Shown here: positions 25,170-33,076 of the stretch, piece by piece | Layout: every line of letters starts with the position of its first letter | Numbering within the stretch: the stretch's first letter is position 1 | NCBI GenBank assembly: GCA_002327725.1 | Contig: DCXP01000040.1 | Span: forward strand, 1 to 38,791 | DNA length: 38,791 nucleotides | Source: Proteobacteria bacterium UBA2133 | GTDB taxonomy: Bacteria; Pseudomonadota; Gammaproteobacteria; Arenicellales; UBA868 | Direction of reading: 5' to 3' | Position numbers and translations under genes: made by a program | The notes under the pieces: generated by a model | What the model was told of the DNA's origin: nothing | Databases searched by the model: none | Seen by the model: the letters and a program-made list of their open reading frames with translations, nothing else

Positions 25170-25835
25170 TCAGATCCAGCGAGCGGTGCCGGTCATCACC
25201 CGCGCGACATTACGCATTAACGCAGGGACCGGCCATGGCAGCTCGGCGGCGCCGGCACGCTTTGCTGCCTGCGCGTGCCCGTGTTCGTCTTCTTTCATCT
25301 GCTGCACCACTGCCCGGCTGCGAAGATCACCGTTAGGCAGGCGGTCGAGGTGGCTATCGAGATGCGCCTCTACCTGCTGTTCCGTCTCTTTCAGAAAACC
25401 CAGGCTCCACTGATCACCCATCCATCCGGCCAGTGCGCCCATGCCGAAAGCGCCGACGTACCATAGCGGATTGAGAAAGCTCCTTCTCCCCCCGAGTTCT
25501 TCGAGCCGGTTTTCACACCAGACCAGATGATCCTGTTCTTCGGCTGCCGCCTGAATCATGGCATCGCGCACACGCCCATCGCGTCCGCTCAAAGCCTGTC
25601 CCTCGTACAAGGCCTGGGCACAGACTTCGCCGACGTGATTGACCCGCATCAGGCGGACTGATTCGCGCTTGTCCGAATCACTCAGCCGAGCGGCATCGAG
25701 CCCTTGCGCGGGGTCCGCACGACCCGTGCCGGCAGGTGTGCTCGCGATGGTAGTCAACGCTGCCTGGGCGGCCGAGATCAGATGGTCAAGCAGGCTCAAC
25801 TCGCGCCCGCCCGCCTTGAACTCACCGACTGCCAT
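25170..25835 (-). CDS. coq7: Coq7-type demethoxyubiquinone hydroxylase
   Basis: This 221-residue protein hydroxylates the 2-polyprenyl-3-methyl-6-methoxy-benzoquinol ring, the penultimate step of ubiquinone synthesis, at a di-iron centre on the inner membrane. Ligand-bearing stretches are RVNHVGEVCAQALYEGQ (E70), AAAEEQDHLVWCE (E100, H103), KETEQQVEAHLDSHL and KEDEHGHAQ. The N-terminal 40 residues are poorly conserved, as usual. GAGGGAAG precedes the ATG. Its place between btuB and btuF, on the same strand with gaps of 93 and 79 bases, is odd because the enzyme does not use B12. Confidence 0.9.
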   Translation of the reverse strand: MAVGEFKAGGRELSLLDHLISAAQAALTTIASTPAGTGRADPAQGLDAARLSDSDKRESVRLMRVNHVGEVCAQALYEGQALSGRDGRVRDAMIQAAAEEQDHLVWCENRLEELGGRRSFLNPLWYVGAFGMGALAGWMGDQWSLGFLKETEQQVEAHLDSHLDRLPNGDLRSRAVVQQMKEDEHGHAQAAKRAGAAELPWPVPALMRNVARVMTGTARWI

Positions 25836-25928
25836 TTTCTTCCCTCATTGTGTCTCTCTTTCCAACGGCTTTGTGCTGCCTTTCCATTACGGACATACTG
25901 TCGGCTGGGAAAAGCAGGGATATCTGAT

Positions 25929-27740
25929 CTATTGCATCCATTTTATGCCGACAAAAAACTCCCGGCCAGGCTGGCGGTAGTAACTCGCATGTTCGTAATC
26001 TTCGTCGGTCAAGTTGCCAACCTTGCCGAGAAGACGCCAATTTGCACTCAGATGATAAGCGCCGCGAACATCGATCGTCGTATAGCTGTTGATTACCCGG
26101 GTATTGGCAAGATCATCGTAGGTACTGCCCGCGGAATACACCGAGACCCCGGCCGAGCCGCTGGCAAAAGCCCGCTCCAGCCGCAGCTCGAGAAACTCTC
26201 CGGGGCGGCGCGGCAACGCCTTGCCATCGTAGGTGCCTCCCTCCTGCTCGGCAGATAACAGCGTCAGCGCGCCACCGGCCTTCCACGCGTCCATGACGGC
26301 ATCCAGCTGGAGTTCAAGACCCTGTATCGCGGCCGCATTAACGTTCCCCGGCGCACCTGTCGCAGCATCGTAAGCAATCAGATTGTCCACGTCGCTGGAG
26401 AAGACATTGGCTGCCAAGAGGCTTTTCGAATCCTGCCACCGATAACCTGCTTCCAGTGTCGCTGATTCCTCAGGATTCAGGTTCGAATTACCAAACCCGG
26501 GGTAGTAGAGTTCGTTGAAAGTCGGTGCCTTGAACGCGGTTCCATACTGCGCGGTTATACGAGCCGAGGAGCTCAAGTCATAGCCCATGCTCGCATCACC
26601 GGTCAGCGAGTCGCCGAACTGCTCATTATCGTCGTAACGAAGCGCTGCCTGAACATCAACAACGTTTACCCTGCCAATGAATTGTCCAAAGACGCCGATA
26701 TTGTCCCGCGAATCCTCGGTGTACGCGGTCGTGCTGGAGATCTTGTCATTTAAGAGATCAATTCCCACCGTCACCAGATTTTGAAGCGTTACCGATACGT
26801 CATTTTGCCAACTCAGTGATGTCCTTGTGGTATCAAACCGATCACCAGGCTTGCCGTCTTTAAACATATCCTGATTGTCCCGGCTCTGGCCGACGGAAAA
26901 CTTCATCGCCACATTGTCTGTGGCCGCGAAGTCGAGATTGGCTCCCACAACATCCAGAAAGAAATCCGTCTCATTGGAGTAGCTGCCATCGAATTCATTT
27001 TCACCGTCGGACGCAAGATAACTGACAGAGAGTGCCGATCGCTCGTTCAACCGGCTGGCAAGACTCGCCTGCAAAGAAAGATTCTCGTAGCCATCCCGGT
27101 CATTTTCAAAAGTAAAGCAGCCGGCAGTGCTGGACCCCTTACAGACATCGTAACCCGTGCTCTTCTCCTGGTTGACTGACACCGAAAAACTCGTGGCTTC
27201 CTGGCCTGCCGAGATCCGGGCACCGAATTTGGAGTAGTCATCGGTTCCCCCGGTAGCAAAAGCGGAGGCCCGGGGAGCCTTTGCCGGGTCCCGGGTAAAG
27301 ATCTGGATCACCCCGCCAATGGCATCCGGACCGTACAGGCTCGATCGTGGACCTCTCACCACCTCAATCCGCTCGATCTGATCGGGATCGAGGAACTGAA
27401 ACGCTGTCGACCCTAAAGTCGCTGAACCTGCCTTGACGCCGTCAATCAGCACCAGAACATGATCAAACTCAGCGCCCCTCAGGAACACGGCACTGGGCTG
27501 ACCCAGGCCGCCGGTGTTACTTACCGAAAGCCCGGGGACTGTGCGCAGGATGTCAGAGACAGTGACCGGCTGCAGTGCTTCAATCTCCTCACGATCAATG
27601 ACGCTGACGGGCGCGAGCGCGGCATCAACCGTCTGAGCGGTTCGCGTTGCTGTCACGACTACGGGCTCTATCTGGCCGTGAGACGGGCCGGACACCATCA
27701 GGAGAAGAAAAAACGGGATAAAGCGGGCGTTTCGCGCCAT
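25929..27740 (-). CDS. btuB: TonB-dependent outer-membrane vitamin B12 receptor
   Basis: This roughly 603-residue protein has a signal peptide (MARNARFIPFFLLLMVSGPSHG), a TonB box just after it (EPVVVTATRT), a plug domain (SDILRTVPGLSVSN, RIEVVRGPRSSLYGPDAIGGVIQI) and a beta barrel ending in an aromatic-rich strand, REFFVGIKWMQ, although the last residue is Gln and not Phe. The ATG at 27740 has GGAGG 5 bases upstream; 28 further open codons before it are leader. A cobalamin riboswitch precedes it on the same strand, which settles the substrate class. Confidence 0.93.
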   Translation of the reverse strand: MARNARFIPFFLLLMVSGPSHGQIEPVVVTATRTAQTVDAALAPVSVIDREEIEALQPVTVSDILRTVPGLSVSNTGGLGQPSAVFLRGAEFDHVLVLIDGVKAGSATLGSTAFQFLDPDQIERIEVVRGPRSSLYGPDAIGGVIQIFTRDPAKAPRASAFATGGTDDYSKFGARISAGQEATSFSVSVNQEKSTGYDVCKGSSTAGCFTFENDRDGYENLSLQASLASRLNERSALSVSYLASDGENEFDGSYSNETDFFLDVVGANLDFAATDNVAMKFSVGQSRDNQDMFKDGKPGDRFDTTRTSLSWQNDVSVTLQNLVTVGIDLLNDKISSTTAYTEDSRDNIGVFGQFIGRVNVVDVQAALRYDDNEQFGDSLTGDASMGYDLSSSARITAQYGTAFKAPTFNELYYPGFGNSNLNPEESATLEAGYRWQDSKSLLAANVFSSDVDNLIAYDAATGAPGNVNAAAIQGLELQLDAVMDAWKAGGALTLLSAEQEGGTYDGKALPRRPGEFLELRLERAFASGSAGVSVYSAGSTYDDLANTRVINSYTTIDVRGAYHLSANWRLLGKVGNLTDEDYEHASYYRQPGREFFVGIKWMQ

Positions 27741-27835
27741 TGGCGCCTCCCTCGCACCCTCCGTGCGACTGGTTGTGCGCAGGCCGAATTGGCGAAACGT
27801 CGCCAAAAATGCCGCGGGGCCCACGCGGTGGATTC

Positions 27836-28012
27836 AGGTGACTCCCTGGCCGGTCTCCGGACTCGTGAGTGCCCTAAGGCTTGGAGGATCTGCGCCTTCC
27901 CACGACGTTCTGTCGCAGTGGCATGAGCCGATCCAACCCACTTACCGTTGCGGGGGCAGTGCCGGGATTGCGCGAAACCAGATTCGCTGCGCACCGGCTT
28001 CCCGTTTCACCG
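27836..28012 (-). promoter_or_regulatory. Cobalamin riboswitch controlling btuB
   Basis: Reading the minus strand, the conserved parts appear in order: AAACGGGAAGCCGGTGCG, AATCCCGGCACTGCCCCCGC-like (AATCCCGGCACTG then CCCCCGCAACGGTAAG), the B12 box (GCCACTGCG near 27922, then GTGGGAAGGCGC), and GAGTCCGGAGACCGGCC. The leader ends about 95 bases before btuB and contains TTGGCGA/TCGCCAA (27789-27806) as a possible expression platform. Coenzyme B12 binding should turn down btuB and probably the genes after it. Confidence 0.93.
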
Positions 28013-28030
28013 CGGGCGAAATCGCCCGCG
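28011..28030 (-). repeat. Perfect 9-bp hairpin at the 5' end of the btuB leader
   Basis: CGCGGGCGA-AA-TCGCCCGCG reads the same on both strands. It sits immediately 5' of the riboswitch core on the btuB side and just after the predicted start point, so it may cap or stabilise the leader RNA. Confidence 0.5.
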
Positions 28031-28048
28031 ACACCAGAAAGTGGCCCG

Positions 28049-28054
28049 ATTATA
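28049..28054 (-). promoter_or_regulatory. -10 box for the btuB transcript
   Basis: The minus strand reads TATAAT here, a perfect -10 match, about 20-40 bases before the first riboswitch element. No good -35 box is seen upstream. Confidence 0.45.
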
Positions 28055-28180
28055 GAGCCTTGCCAGCAGCAGGCCTAGCGAAAACTGCGCGAGGGCGACA
28101 CGCAATGCCACCCTCTGGACAGACCTCATTCTTCGGCCGGAAGGCTTGCTTGACTTTAGCGTCTGGAAGCGTGAGCATTC

Positions 28181-28356
28181 GCCTCGGTACCGGCCCCAAA
28201 AGGGCTAAAAAGGGAACAAGGCGCGCCACGGCGTAACCTTGGCTGTACCCGCAACTGTAGGCGGTGAGTAATGGGTCACCGAAGCCACTGGCGATAAGCC
28301 GGGAAGGCAGACCCGCTACGTGAAGCCGCAAGCCAGGAAACCTGCCGGTGCCGGCG
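28181..28356 (+). promoter_or_regulatory. Cobalamin riboswitch controlling the coiled-coil TonB gene
   Basis: On the plus strand the elements run in order: CGGTACCGGCC, AAAAAGGGAACAAGG, GGCTGTACCCGCAACTGTAG, GAAGCCACTGGCG, AGCCGGGAAGGCAGAC (B12 box), then GAAGCCGCAAGCCAGGAAAC and CTGCCGGTGCCGG closing. TTGACT at 28150-28155 may be the -35 of its promoter. After the aptamer, GCGAACC (28389-28395) is complementary to GGTTCGC (28434-28440), which overlaps the GGAGAGG ribosome-binding site and abuts the start codon, so control is probably at translation. Confidence 0.93.
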
Positions 28357-28388
28357 TCGCTGGTCCAGGATCGGGAACAATCCCGGAC

Positions 28389-28440
28389 GCGAACCACTGC
28401 GGTGGGCGGCGCACGATGTCGCTTTACCGGAGAGGTTCGC
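28389..28440 (+). promoter_or_regulatory. Candidate ribosome-binding-site sequestering helix of the tonB riboswitch
   Basis: GCGAACC (28389-28395) can pair with GGTTCGC (28434-28440). The right arm covers the last two G of the GGAGAGG site (28429-28435) and ends one base before the ATG. This is what a translational off-state would look like; pairing in the free state is not predicted here by computation. Confidence 0.45.
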
Positions 28441-28441
28441 T

Positions 28442-29848
28442 ATGAAAAGGCTAGTGCTCGCGTCGAAAGACGAAACGCCCCGGCGCATTCAACCGGGGGT
28501 CGCATTTCCAATGAAGTCACGCGCCCTTCCTCTGGCGCTGGTGATCTCAGGCGTACTCCACGCCGGCGTGATCGCGCTCTCCCACGAAGCCGTGCCCACG
28601 CTGACCTCTGATCCGACGCTGGTTTACAGCACGCAATTGGAAGCGGTCCTTGTTGATGCTGTGCAGGACAAAGGTGAGACACTTCTACCATCCGCGGCCG
28701 CGGCCGAATCGGCTGCCTCCGCTCACGAGGCGGACCAGATAGATGAACTTGAACATGAAGTGAGCCGTCTTGAGGATCTCGCAGCTTCCTGGCAATCCAA
28801 ATTGGAAGAAATCGAAGCGCAGCGGAACGCTGAAAAAGCCGGTCATCACAGGGAAATGATCGCACTGCGCGAAAGCGCCCAGGTGCGCGAGAGCGATCGC
28901 CAGCGTCTTGAGGTAGCGGTGCAGACGCTCACCAGCGAGCTTGGTCACCAGCAAGACGCTAACCGACGGCTTCAGGACCAGGCTCGGGAATCTGAAACGT
29001 CCCAACTCACGCTGCAAGTGCAAAAACAAAGGGCCGATGCCGAAAATGAGCGACTGGTCGCCAGCCTGTCCGAGACAGCTCTCGCGCTTGATGCACTCGC
29101 GCAGGAAAAGACCGGCCTTGAGCGCCAGCTGCTGGACTCAAAAGCATTATCTCGTGAACTTGAAGGCCAGCTCGACGACGCCCGCGCCGCAGTGAAAGTT
29201 GATCATCAGGAGATGACCAAAGAACGTGAAACGCTCAACCTACAAATGCAGGCCGTCTCGAACGAACTCCAGAATCAGCAAGACACCAATCGGCTTTTGC
29301 GCGATGAGGCCGATCAAATTAACCAAGCACTGACCGCTCTTGCCCGCGAGAAAGATAAGACCGAGGCCGCCCATGACGATATCGCCACACGTCTTCTGGA
29401 GGCAACATCAACCCTTCGGCAAGTCAGTGCAAAAAGTGATGAACTGCAGCGGATGCTGTCGCGCTCTGAAGAAGCCGCTGCCGAACTCAGGCACCAGCTC
29501 GATGACGCGCTCGCCAATGCGCAGGCATCAACCGCGTCGCTGGAGACGGGAAATGCCCTGACAGAGCTCCGGCCAGTTCCTGCTGCCGGTAACCCCAAGC
29601 CGGTCTATCCCAGGCTGGCGATCCGCCGCGGGATCGAGGGAGAAGTCAACCTCTCGGTAAGCGTCTCATCCTCGGGCCAGGTATCAGGCGTTCGGGTCAG
29701 CAAACCCAGCGGCTTTGCGATTCTCGACCGGGCGGCAGTGGTCTCCGTCAGGCAATGGCAGTTCATCCCGGCAACCCGGGACGGCATGCCGACAGCCATG
29801 GTTATCGATATTCCCGTGCAGTTTCGCCTGATCGATACCCGCAGCTGA
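28442..29848 (+). CDS. TonB homologue with a long coiled-coil periplasmic spacer
   Basis: This 468-residue protein has a TonB-type N-terminal anchor (about 25-47) with the S-x-x-x-H motif (S36, H40 in VISGVLHAGV), needed in TonB for coupling to ExbBD. The C-terminal domain (about 384-464) is a standard TonB_C fold: PVYPRLAIRRGIEGEVNLSV, then DRAAVVSVRQWQFIPA. Between them, in place of a proline-rich linker, residues 84-377 contain no proline at all and form a heptad-rich coiled coil. It contains a tandem duplication with a 109-residue offset (166-247 matches 275-356). GGAGAGG lies 6 bases before the ATG. The upstream cobalamin riboswitch and divergent btuB show that it is dedicated to B12 uptake. 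No exbB/exbD is in the window. Confidence 0.85.
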   Translation: MKRLVLASKDETPRRIQPGVAFPMKSRALPLALVISGVLHAGVIALSHEAVPTLTSDPTLVYSTQLEAVLVDAVQDKGETLLPSAAAAESAASAHEADQIDELEHEVSRLEDLAASWQSKLEEIEAQRNAEKAGHHREMIALRESAQVRESDRQRLEVAVQTLTSELGHQQDANRRLQDQARESETSQLTLQVQKQRADAENERLVASLSETALALDALAQEKTGLERQLLDSKALSRELEGQLDDARAAVKVDHQEMTKERETLNLQMQAVSNELQNQQDTNRLLRDEADQINQALTALAREKDKTEAAHDDIATRLLEATSTLRQVSAKSDELQRMLSRSEEAAAELRHQLDDALANAQASTASLETGNALTELRPVPAAGNPKPVYPRLAIRRGIEGEVNLSVSVSSSGQVSGVRVSKPSGFAILDRAAVVSVRQWQFIPATRDGMPTAMVIDIPVQFRLIDTRS

Positions 29849-29862
29849 CGCTGCCAGCGGCA

Positions 29863-31080
29863 TCAGACAACACCCTCAGCGTACAAAGCGCTGATTTGTT
29901 CTTCCGGATATCCCAACACCTCACGGAGCACCGCATTCGTATGCTCGCCGAGGACCGGTGGCGCCCACCGGACTTCGGCGGGGGTCGCCGAGAGTTTCAG
30001 CGGACTGCCCAGCAAACCCATCTCTCCCAGGGTGCTGTGGGGTGCATTGACCCGCATCTGCCGGTGCAGCACCTGCGGATCATTCAGGGTTTCATCGATC
30101 CGGTTGATTCGGCCACAGGGGATGCCCTCGGGCTCCAGCAGCGCGAGCCACTCGCCGGTACCTTTGGCTTTCATTATTAATGAAAGCGCACGGACGAGTT
30201 CACGCCGGTTCTGGACCCGGTCGCGGTTTGCAGCAAAACGCGGGTCCTCGGCCCACTCGGGCCGCCCGGCGAGTTCACAGAAGCGGCGGAACTGGCCGTC
30301 GTTACCCACTGCCAGGATGATGTGACCATCTTCGGTTTCAAATACCTGATAGGGCACAATGTTGGGATGCGCGTTACCCATCCGGATCGGGGTCTCACCG
30401 GCCGCAAGATAGGTCATGGCCTGGTTCGCGAGAATGGCCACCTGGCAATCCAGAAGCGCCATATCGATGTACTGGCCCTGCCCGGTTCGCTCGCGATGAA
30501 TCAATGCGGTCTGGATTGCGCTCGTGCTGTAAAGGCCGGTCACAATATCGGCAATGGCGACACCGACTTTCTGGGGGTCTGAGCCGGCAACCTCCTCAGC
30601 CTCTCCGGTAACGCTCATCAGGCCGCCCATTCCCTGAATCATGAAGTCATAGCCGGCTCTGTCGGCGTAGGGGCCGTCCTGACCGAAGCCCGTAATGGAG
30701 CAGTACACCAGTCTGGGATTCAACGCTTTCAGCGTTTCATAGTCGAGCCTGTAACGCGCCAAAGCGCCGACCTTGAAATTTTCAACCAGTACATCGCAGT
30801 GTGGCACCAGTTCATGAACGATCCTCTGGCCGCGAGGATTAGAGAGATTCAGCGTAATCGAGCGCTTACCGCGGTTGGCGCCGAGAAAATAGGAAGACTC
30901 ACTGTTCCCGCCTCCATCCGGGGTGATGAATGGAGGACCCCACTGACGGGTATCATCGCCACTGCCGGGCCGCTCGATCTTGATGACGTCGGCACCGAGA
31001 TCGGCCAGCATCTGCGTACACCAGGGGCCAGCCAGTACCCGGCTGAGATCAAGAACCCGGATATGCGACAGCGCCCCCAT
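29863..31080 (-). CDS. CoA transferase family III (CaiB/BaiF), glutarate CoA-transferase type
   Basis: This 405-residue protein is a family III CoA transferase: RVLDLSRVLAGPWCTQMLADLG at the start, IKIERPGSGDDTRQWGPPF, NRGKRSITLNL, VDLLVENF-like (CDVLVENFKVGALARYRL), and the catalytic aspartate expected in SITGFGQDGPYADRAGYDFMIQ or just after. It sits 3 bases after glutaryl-CoA dehydrogenase, which is the usual pairing with the glutarate:succinyl/HMG-CoA transferase (human SUGCT type). It would activate glutarate for oxidation. Confidence 0.85.
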   Translation of the reverse strand: MGALSHIRVLDLSRVLAGPWCTQMLADLGADVIKIERPGSGDDTRQWGPPFITPDGGGNSESSYFLGANRGKRSITLNLSNPRGQRIVHELVPHCDVLVENFKVGALARYRLDYETLKALNPRLVYCSITGFGQDGPYADRAGYDFMIQGMGGLMSVTGEAEEVAGSDPQKVGVAIADIVTGLYSTSAIQTALIHRERTGQGQYIDMALLDCQVAILANQAMTYLAAGETPIRMGNAHPNIVPYQVFETEDGHIILAVGNDGQFRRFCELAGRPEWAEDPRFAANRDRVQNRRELVRALSLIMKAKGTGEWLALLEPEGIPCGRINRIDETLNDPQVLHRQMRVNAPHSTLGEMGLLGSPLKLSATPAEVRWAPPVLGEHTNAVLREVLGYPEEQISALYAEGVV

Positions 31081-31083
31081 TGA

Positions 31084-32277
31084 TCAGCCGGTAAATGCCT
31101 GCAGACCGGTCTGGGCGCGCCCGAGAATCAGCGCGTGGACATCGTGGGTACCCTCATAGGTGTTCACGGCTTCAAGATTCATCATGTGGCGAATCACATG
31201 ATACTCATCCGAGACTCCGTTACCGCCGTGCATGTCTCTTGCGGTTCTTGCGATGTCCAGCGCTTTGCCGCAGTTATTGCGCTTGAGCAAAGAGATCGCT
31301 TCCGGCGCCGCGCGGCCTTCATCGAAAAGGCGCCCGAGCCTGAGGCAGGCATGCGTACCCAGTGTGATCTCGGTCTGCATGTCCGCAAGCTTTTTCTGAA
31401 TCAACTGGTTTGCAGCTAACGGTCTGCCGAACTGTTCACGCTCCAGGGTGTAGGAGCGGGCCGCATGCCAGCAGAATTCGGCGGCGCCCATCGCTCCCCA
31501 GGCGATCCCGTAACGTGCCCGGTTGAGACACCCGAAGGGGCCTTTGAGGCCGCTGACCCCGGGCAAGAGATTCTCAGACGGTACAAAAACATCCTCCATA
31601 ACAATCTCGCCGGTCACGGATGCCCGCAGCGAAAATTTGCCCTCAATGGCGGGCGTGCTGAGACCGGGCATTTCCCGCTCCAGGATAAATCCCCGGATCA
31701 CGCCTTCGTCATCTTTGGCCCAGACGACGAATACGTCCGCAATGGGTGAATTGGTGATCCACATTTTGGCCCCGCTGAGGCGGTAGCCGCCGTCGACTGC
31801 CCGGGCCCGGGTCTTCATACCGCCTGGATCTGATCCAAAATCAGGCTCAGTGAGGCCGAAGCACCCCACCCACTCACCCGTCGCAAGCCGGGGCAGGTAC
31901 TTCCCGCGCTGCTCCTCGGAGCCGTAGGCAAAAATGGGGTACATGACAAGGCTCGACTGCACGCTCATCATCGACCGATAGCCTGAATCAACCCGCTCAA
32001 CCTCCCGGGCCGCCAGGCCATAACAGACGTAACTCAGTCCTGCGCAGCCATAGCCGTCGATGGTCGACCCCAGCAGCCCGAGTTCGCCCATCTTGGGGAA
32101 AACAGAGCGGTCGACTTTTTCCTCACGAAAGGCTGTCAGTATCCTGGGCTGCAGTTCATCCTGACAGAACCGGCTGATCGAATCCCTCACCAGTTTCTCT
32201 TCATCAGTGAGGGTGTCATCCAGTACCAGCGGGTCCGCCCAATCAAAGGCAGCGATAGTTGTCTGGGCTTTGGTCAT
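31084..32277 (-). CDS. gcdH: Glutaryl-CoA dehydrogenase
   Basis: This 397-residue acyl-CoA dehydrogenase oxidises and decarboxylates glutaryl-CoA to crotonyl-CoA in lysine/tryptophan breakdown. GcdH-type stretches include SGYRSMMSVQSSLVMYPI, GCFGLTEPDFGSDPGGMKTRA, RYGIAWGAMGAAEFC and the catalytic region NTYEGTHDVHALILGRAQTG, where the Glu of YEGTHD is the general base. Full length. It leads a two-gene unit with the CoA transferase. Confidence 0.93.
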   Translation of the reverse strand: MTKAQTTIAAFDWADPLVLDDTLTDEEKLVRDSISRFCQDELQPRILTAFREEKVDRSVFPKMGELGLLGSTIDGYGCAGLSYVCYGLAAREVERVDSGYRSMMSVQSSLVMYPIFAYGSEEQRGKYLPRLATGEWVGCFGLTEPDFGSDPGGMKTRARAVDGGYRLSGAKMWITNSPIADVFVVWAKDDEGVIRGFILEREMPGLSTPAIEGKFSLRASVTGEIVMEDVFVPSENLLPGVSGLKGPFGCLNRARYGIAWGAMGAAEFCWHAARSYTLEREQFGRPLAANQLIQKKLADMQTEITLGTHACLRLGRLFDEGRAAPEAISLLKRNNCGKALDIARTARDMHGGNGVSDEYHVIRHMMNLEAVNTYEGTHDVHALILGRAQTGLQAFTG

Positions 32278-32391
32278 TGTCTTGGCACTCCAGTCTCAAT
32301 TCGATCCAATGTCTTTACGCCATTCCCGCCATGGCACTCATGAGAATCACCACACGGCCGGCGCCTATTCGGAACCGGGCAACAGCGCTCT

Positions 32392-32397
32392 TATAAT
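32392..32397 (+). promoter_or_regulatory. -10 box upstream of the TerC-family gene
   Basis: A perfect TATAAT lies 64 bases before the TerC gene. TTCGGA (32368-32373), 18 bases before it, is a weak -35. No yybP-ykoY (Mn) riboswitch, common upstream of TerC genes, is visible in the short leader. Confidence 0.45.
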
Positions 32398-32460
32398 AGC
32401 GCGTTCGAACTTTCTTCAGATCACAACTTCCACGCACGCTGATCCTTCGGGAAACCCTTT

Positions 32461-33063
32461 ATGAACCCCGACCAACTCTGGCCGCTGATTCAGGTCGCCA
32501 TGGTAGACCTGATGCTGGCTGCCGACAATGCCATCGTGATCGGTCTCGCAGCGGCGAGCGTCCCTGCCGCTTTGCGCCCACGTGTCATCATGCTGGGCAT
32601 CGCTGCCGCGGCAGTCCTGCGGATTCTCTTTGCGCTGGTCACGGTGCAGCTGCTGCAGATTGTGGGCCTGGTACTGGCCGGCGGTCTGCTGCTCCTGTGG
32701 GTCTGCTGGAAGCTCTGGCGGGAACTGCGAAGCAGTAGTAACAGTAAGGAAGCTGCCGACGGCGGGCCATCGTCGCCGGCCAAGTCGCTCCGGCAAGCCA
32801 TCTTTCAGATTATTGTGGCTGATGTATCGATGTCACTGGATAATGTCCTTGCAGTTGCGGGAATTGCGCGCCATGAGCCGGTTATTCTGGTTTTTGGTCT
32901 GGCGCTGTCGGTTGCCCTGATGGCCTTTGCCGCGACATTGATCGCGCGTCTACTTGAGCGATACGCCTGGATTGCGTACATTGGGCTTGCGGTCATTCTT
33001 CAGGTCGCACTGGTTATGATCTGGGAGGGCTCGCAGGAAATTATCATGCTCGCCCAGGTTTAA
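32461..33063 (+). CDS. TerC/YjbE-family integral membrane protein
   Basis: This 200-residue protein has about six membrane helices and two inverted-repeat motifs with metal-binding acidic residues, DLMLAADNAIVIGLA near the N-terminus and DVSMSLDNVLAVAGIA in the middle, which define the TerC/YjbE family. Members export or handle Mn2+ or other metals and help metalate exported proteins. The central loop is short and hydrophilic. The exact ion is unknown. Confidence 0.87.
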   Translation: MNPDQLWPLIQVAMVDLMLAADNAIVIGLAAASVPAALRPRVIMLGIAAAAVLRILFALVTVQLLQIVGLVLAGGLLLLWVCWKLWRELRSSSNSKEAADGGPSSPAKSLRQAIFQIIVADVSMSLDNVLAVAGIARHEPVILVFGLALSVALMAFAATLIARLLERYAWIAYIGLAVILQVALVMIWEGSQEIIMLAQV

Positions 33064-33076
33064 CTTTCACTGTGCA

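Noticed and set aside
32278..32460. Possible yybP-ykoY manganese riboswitch before the TerC-family gene
   Set aside because: The leader after the -10 box is only about 60 bases and none of the conserved elements is present.
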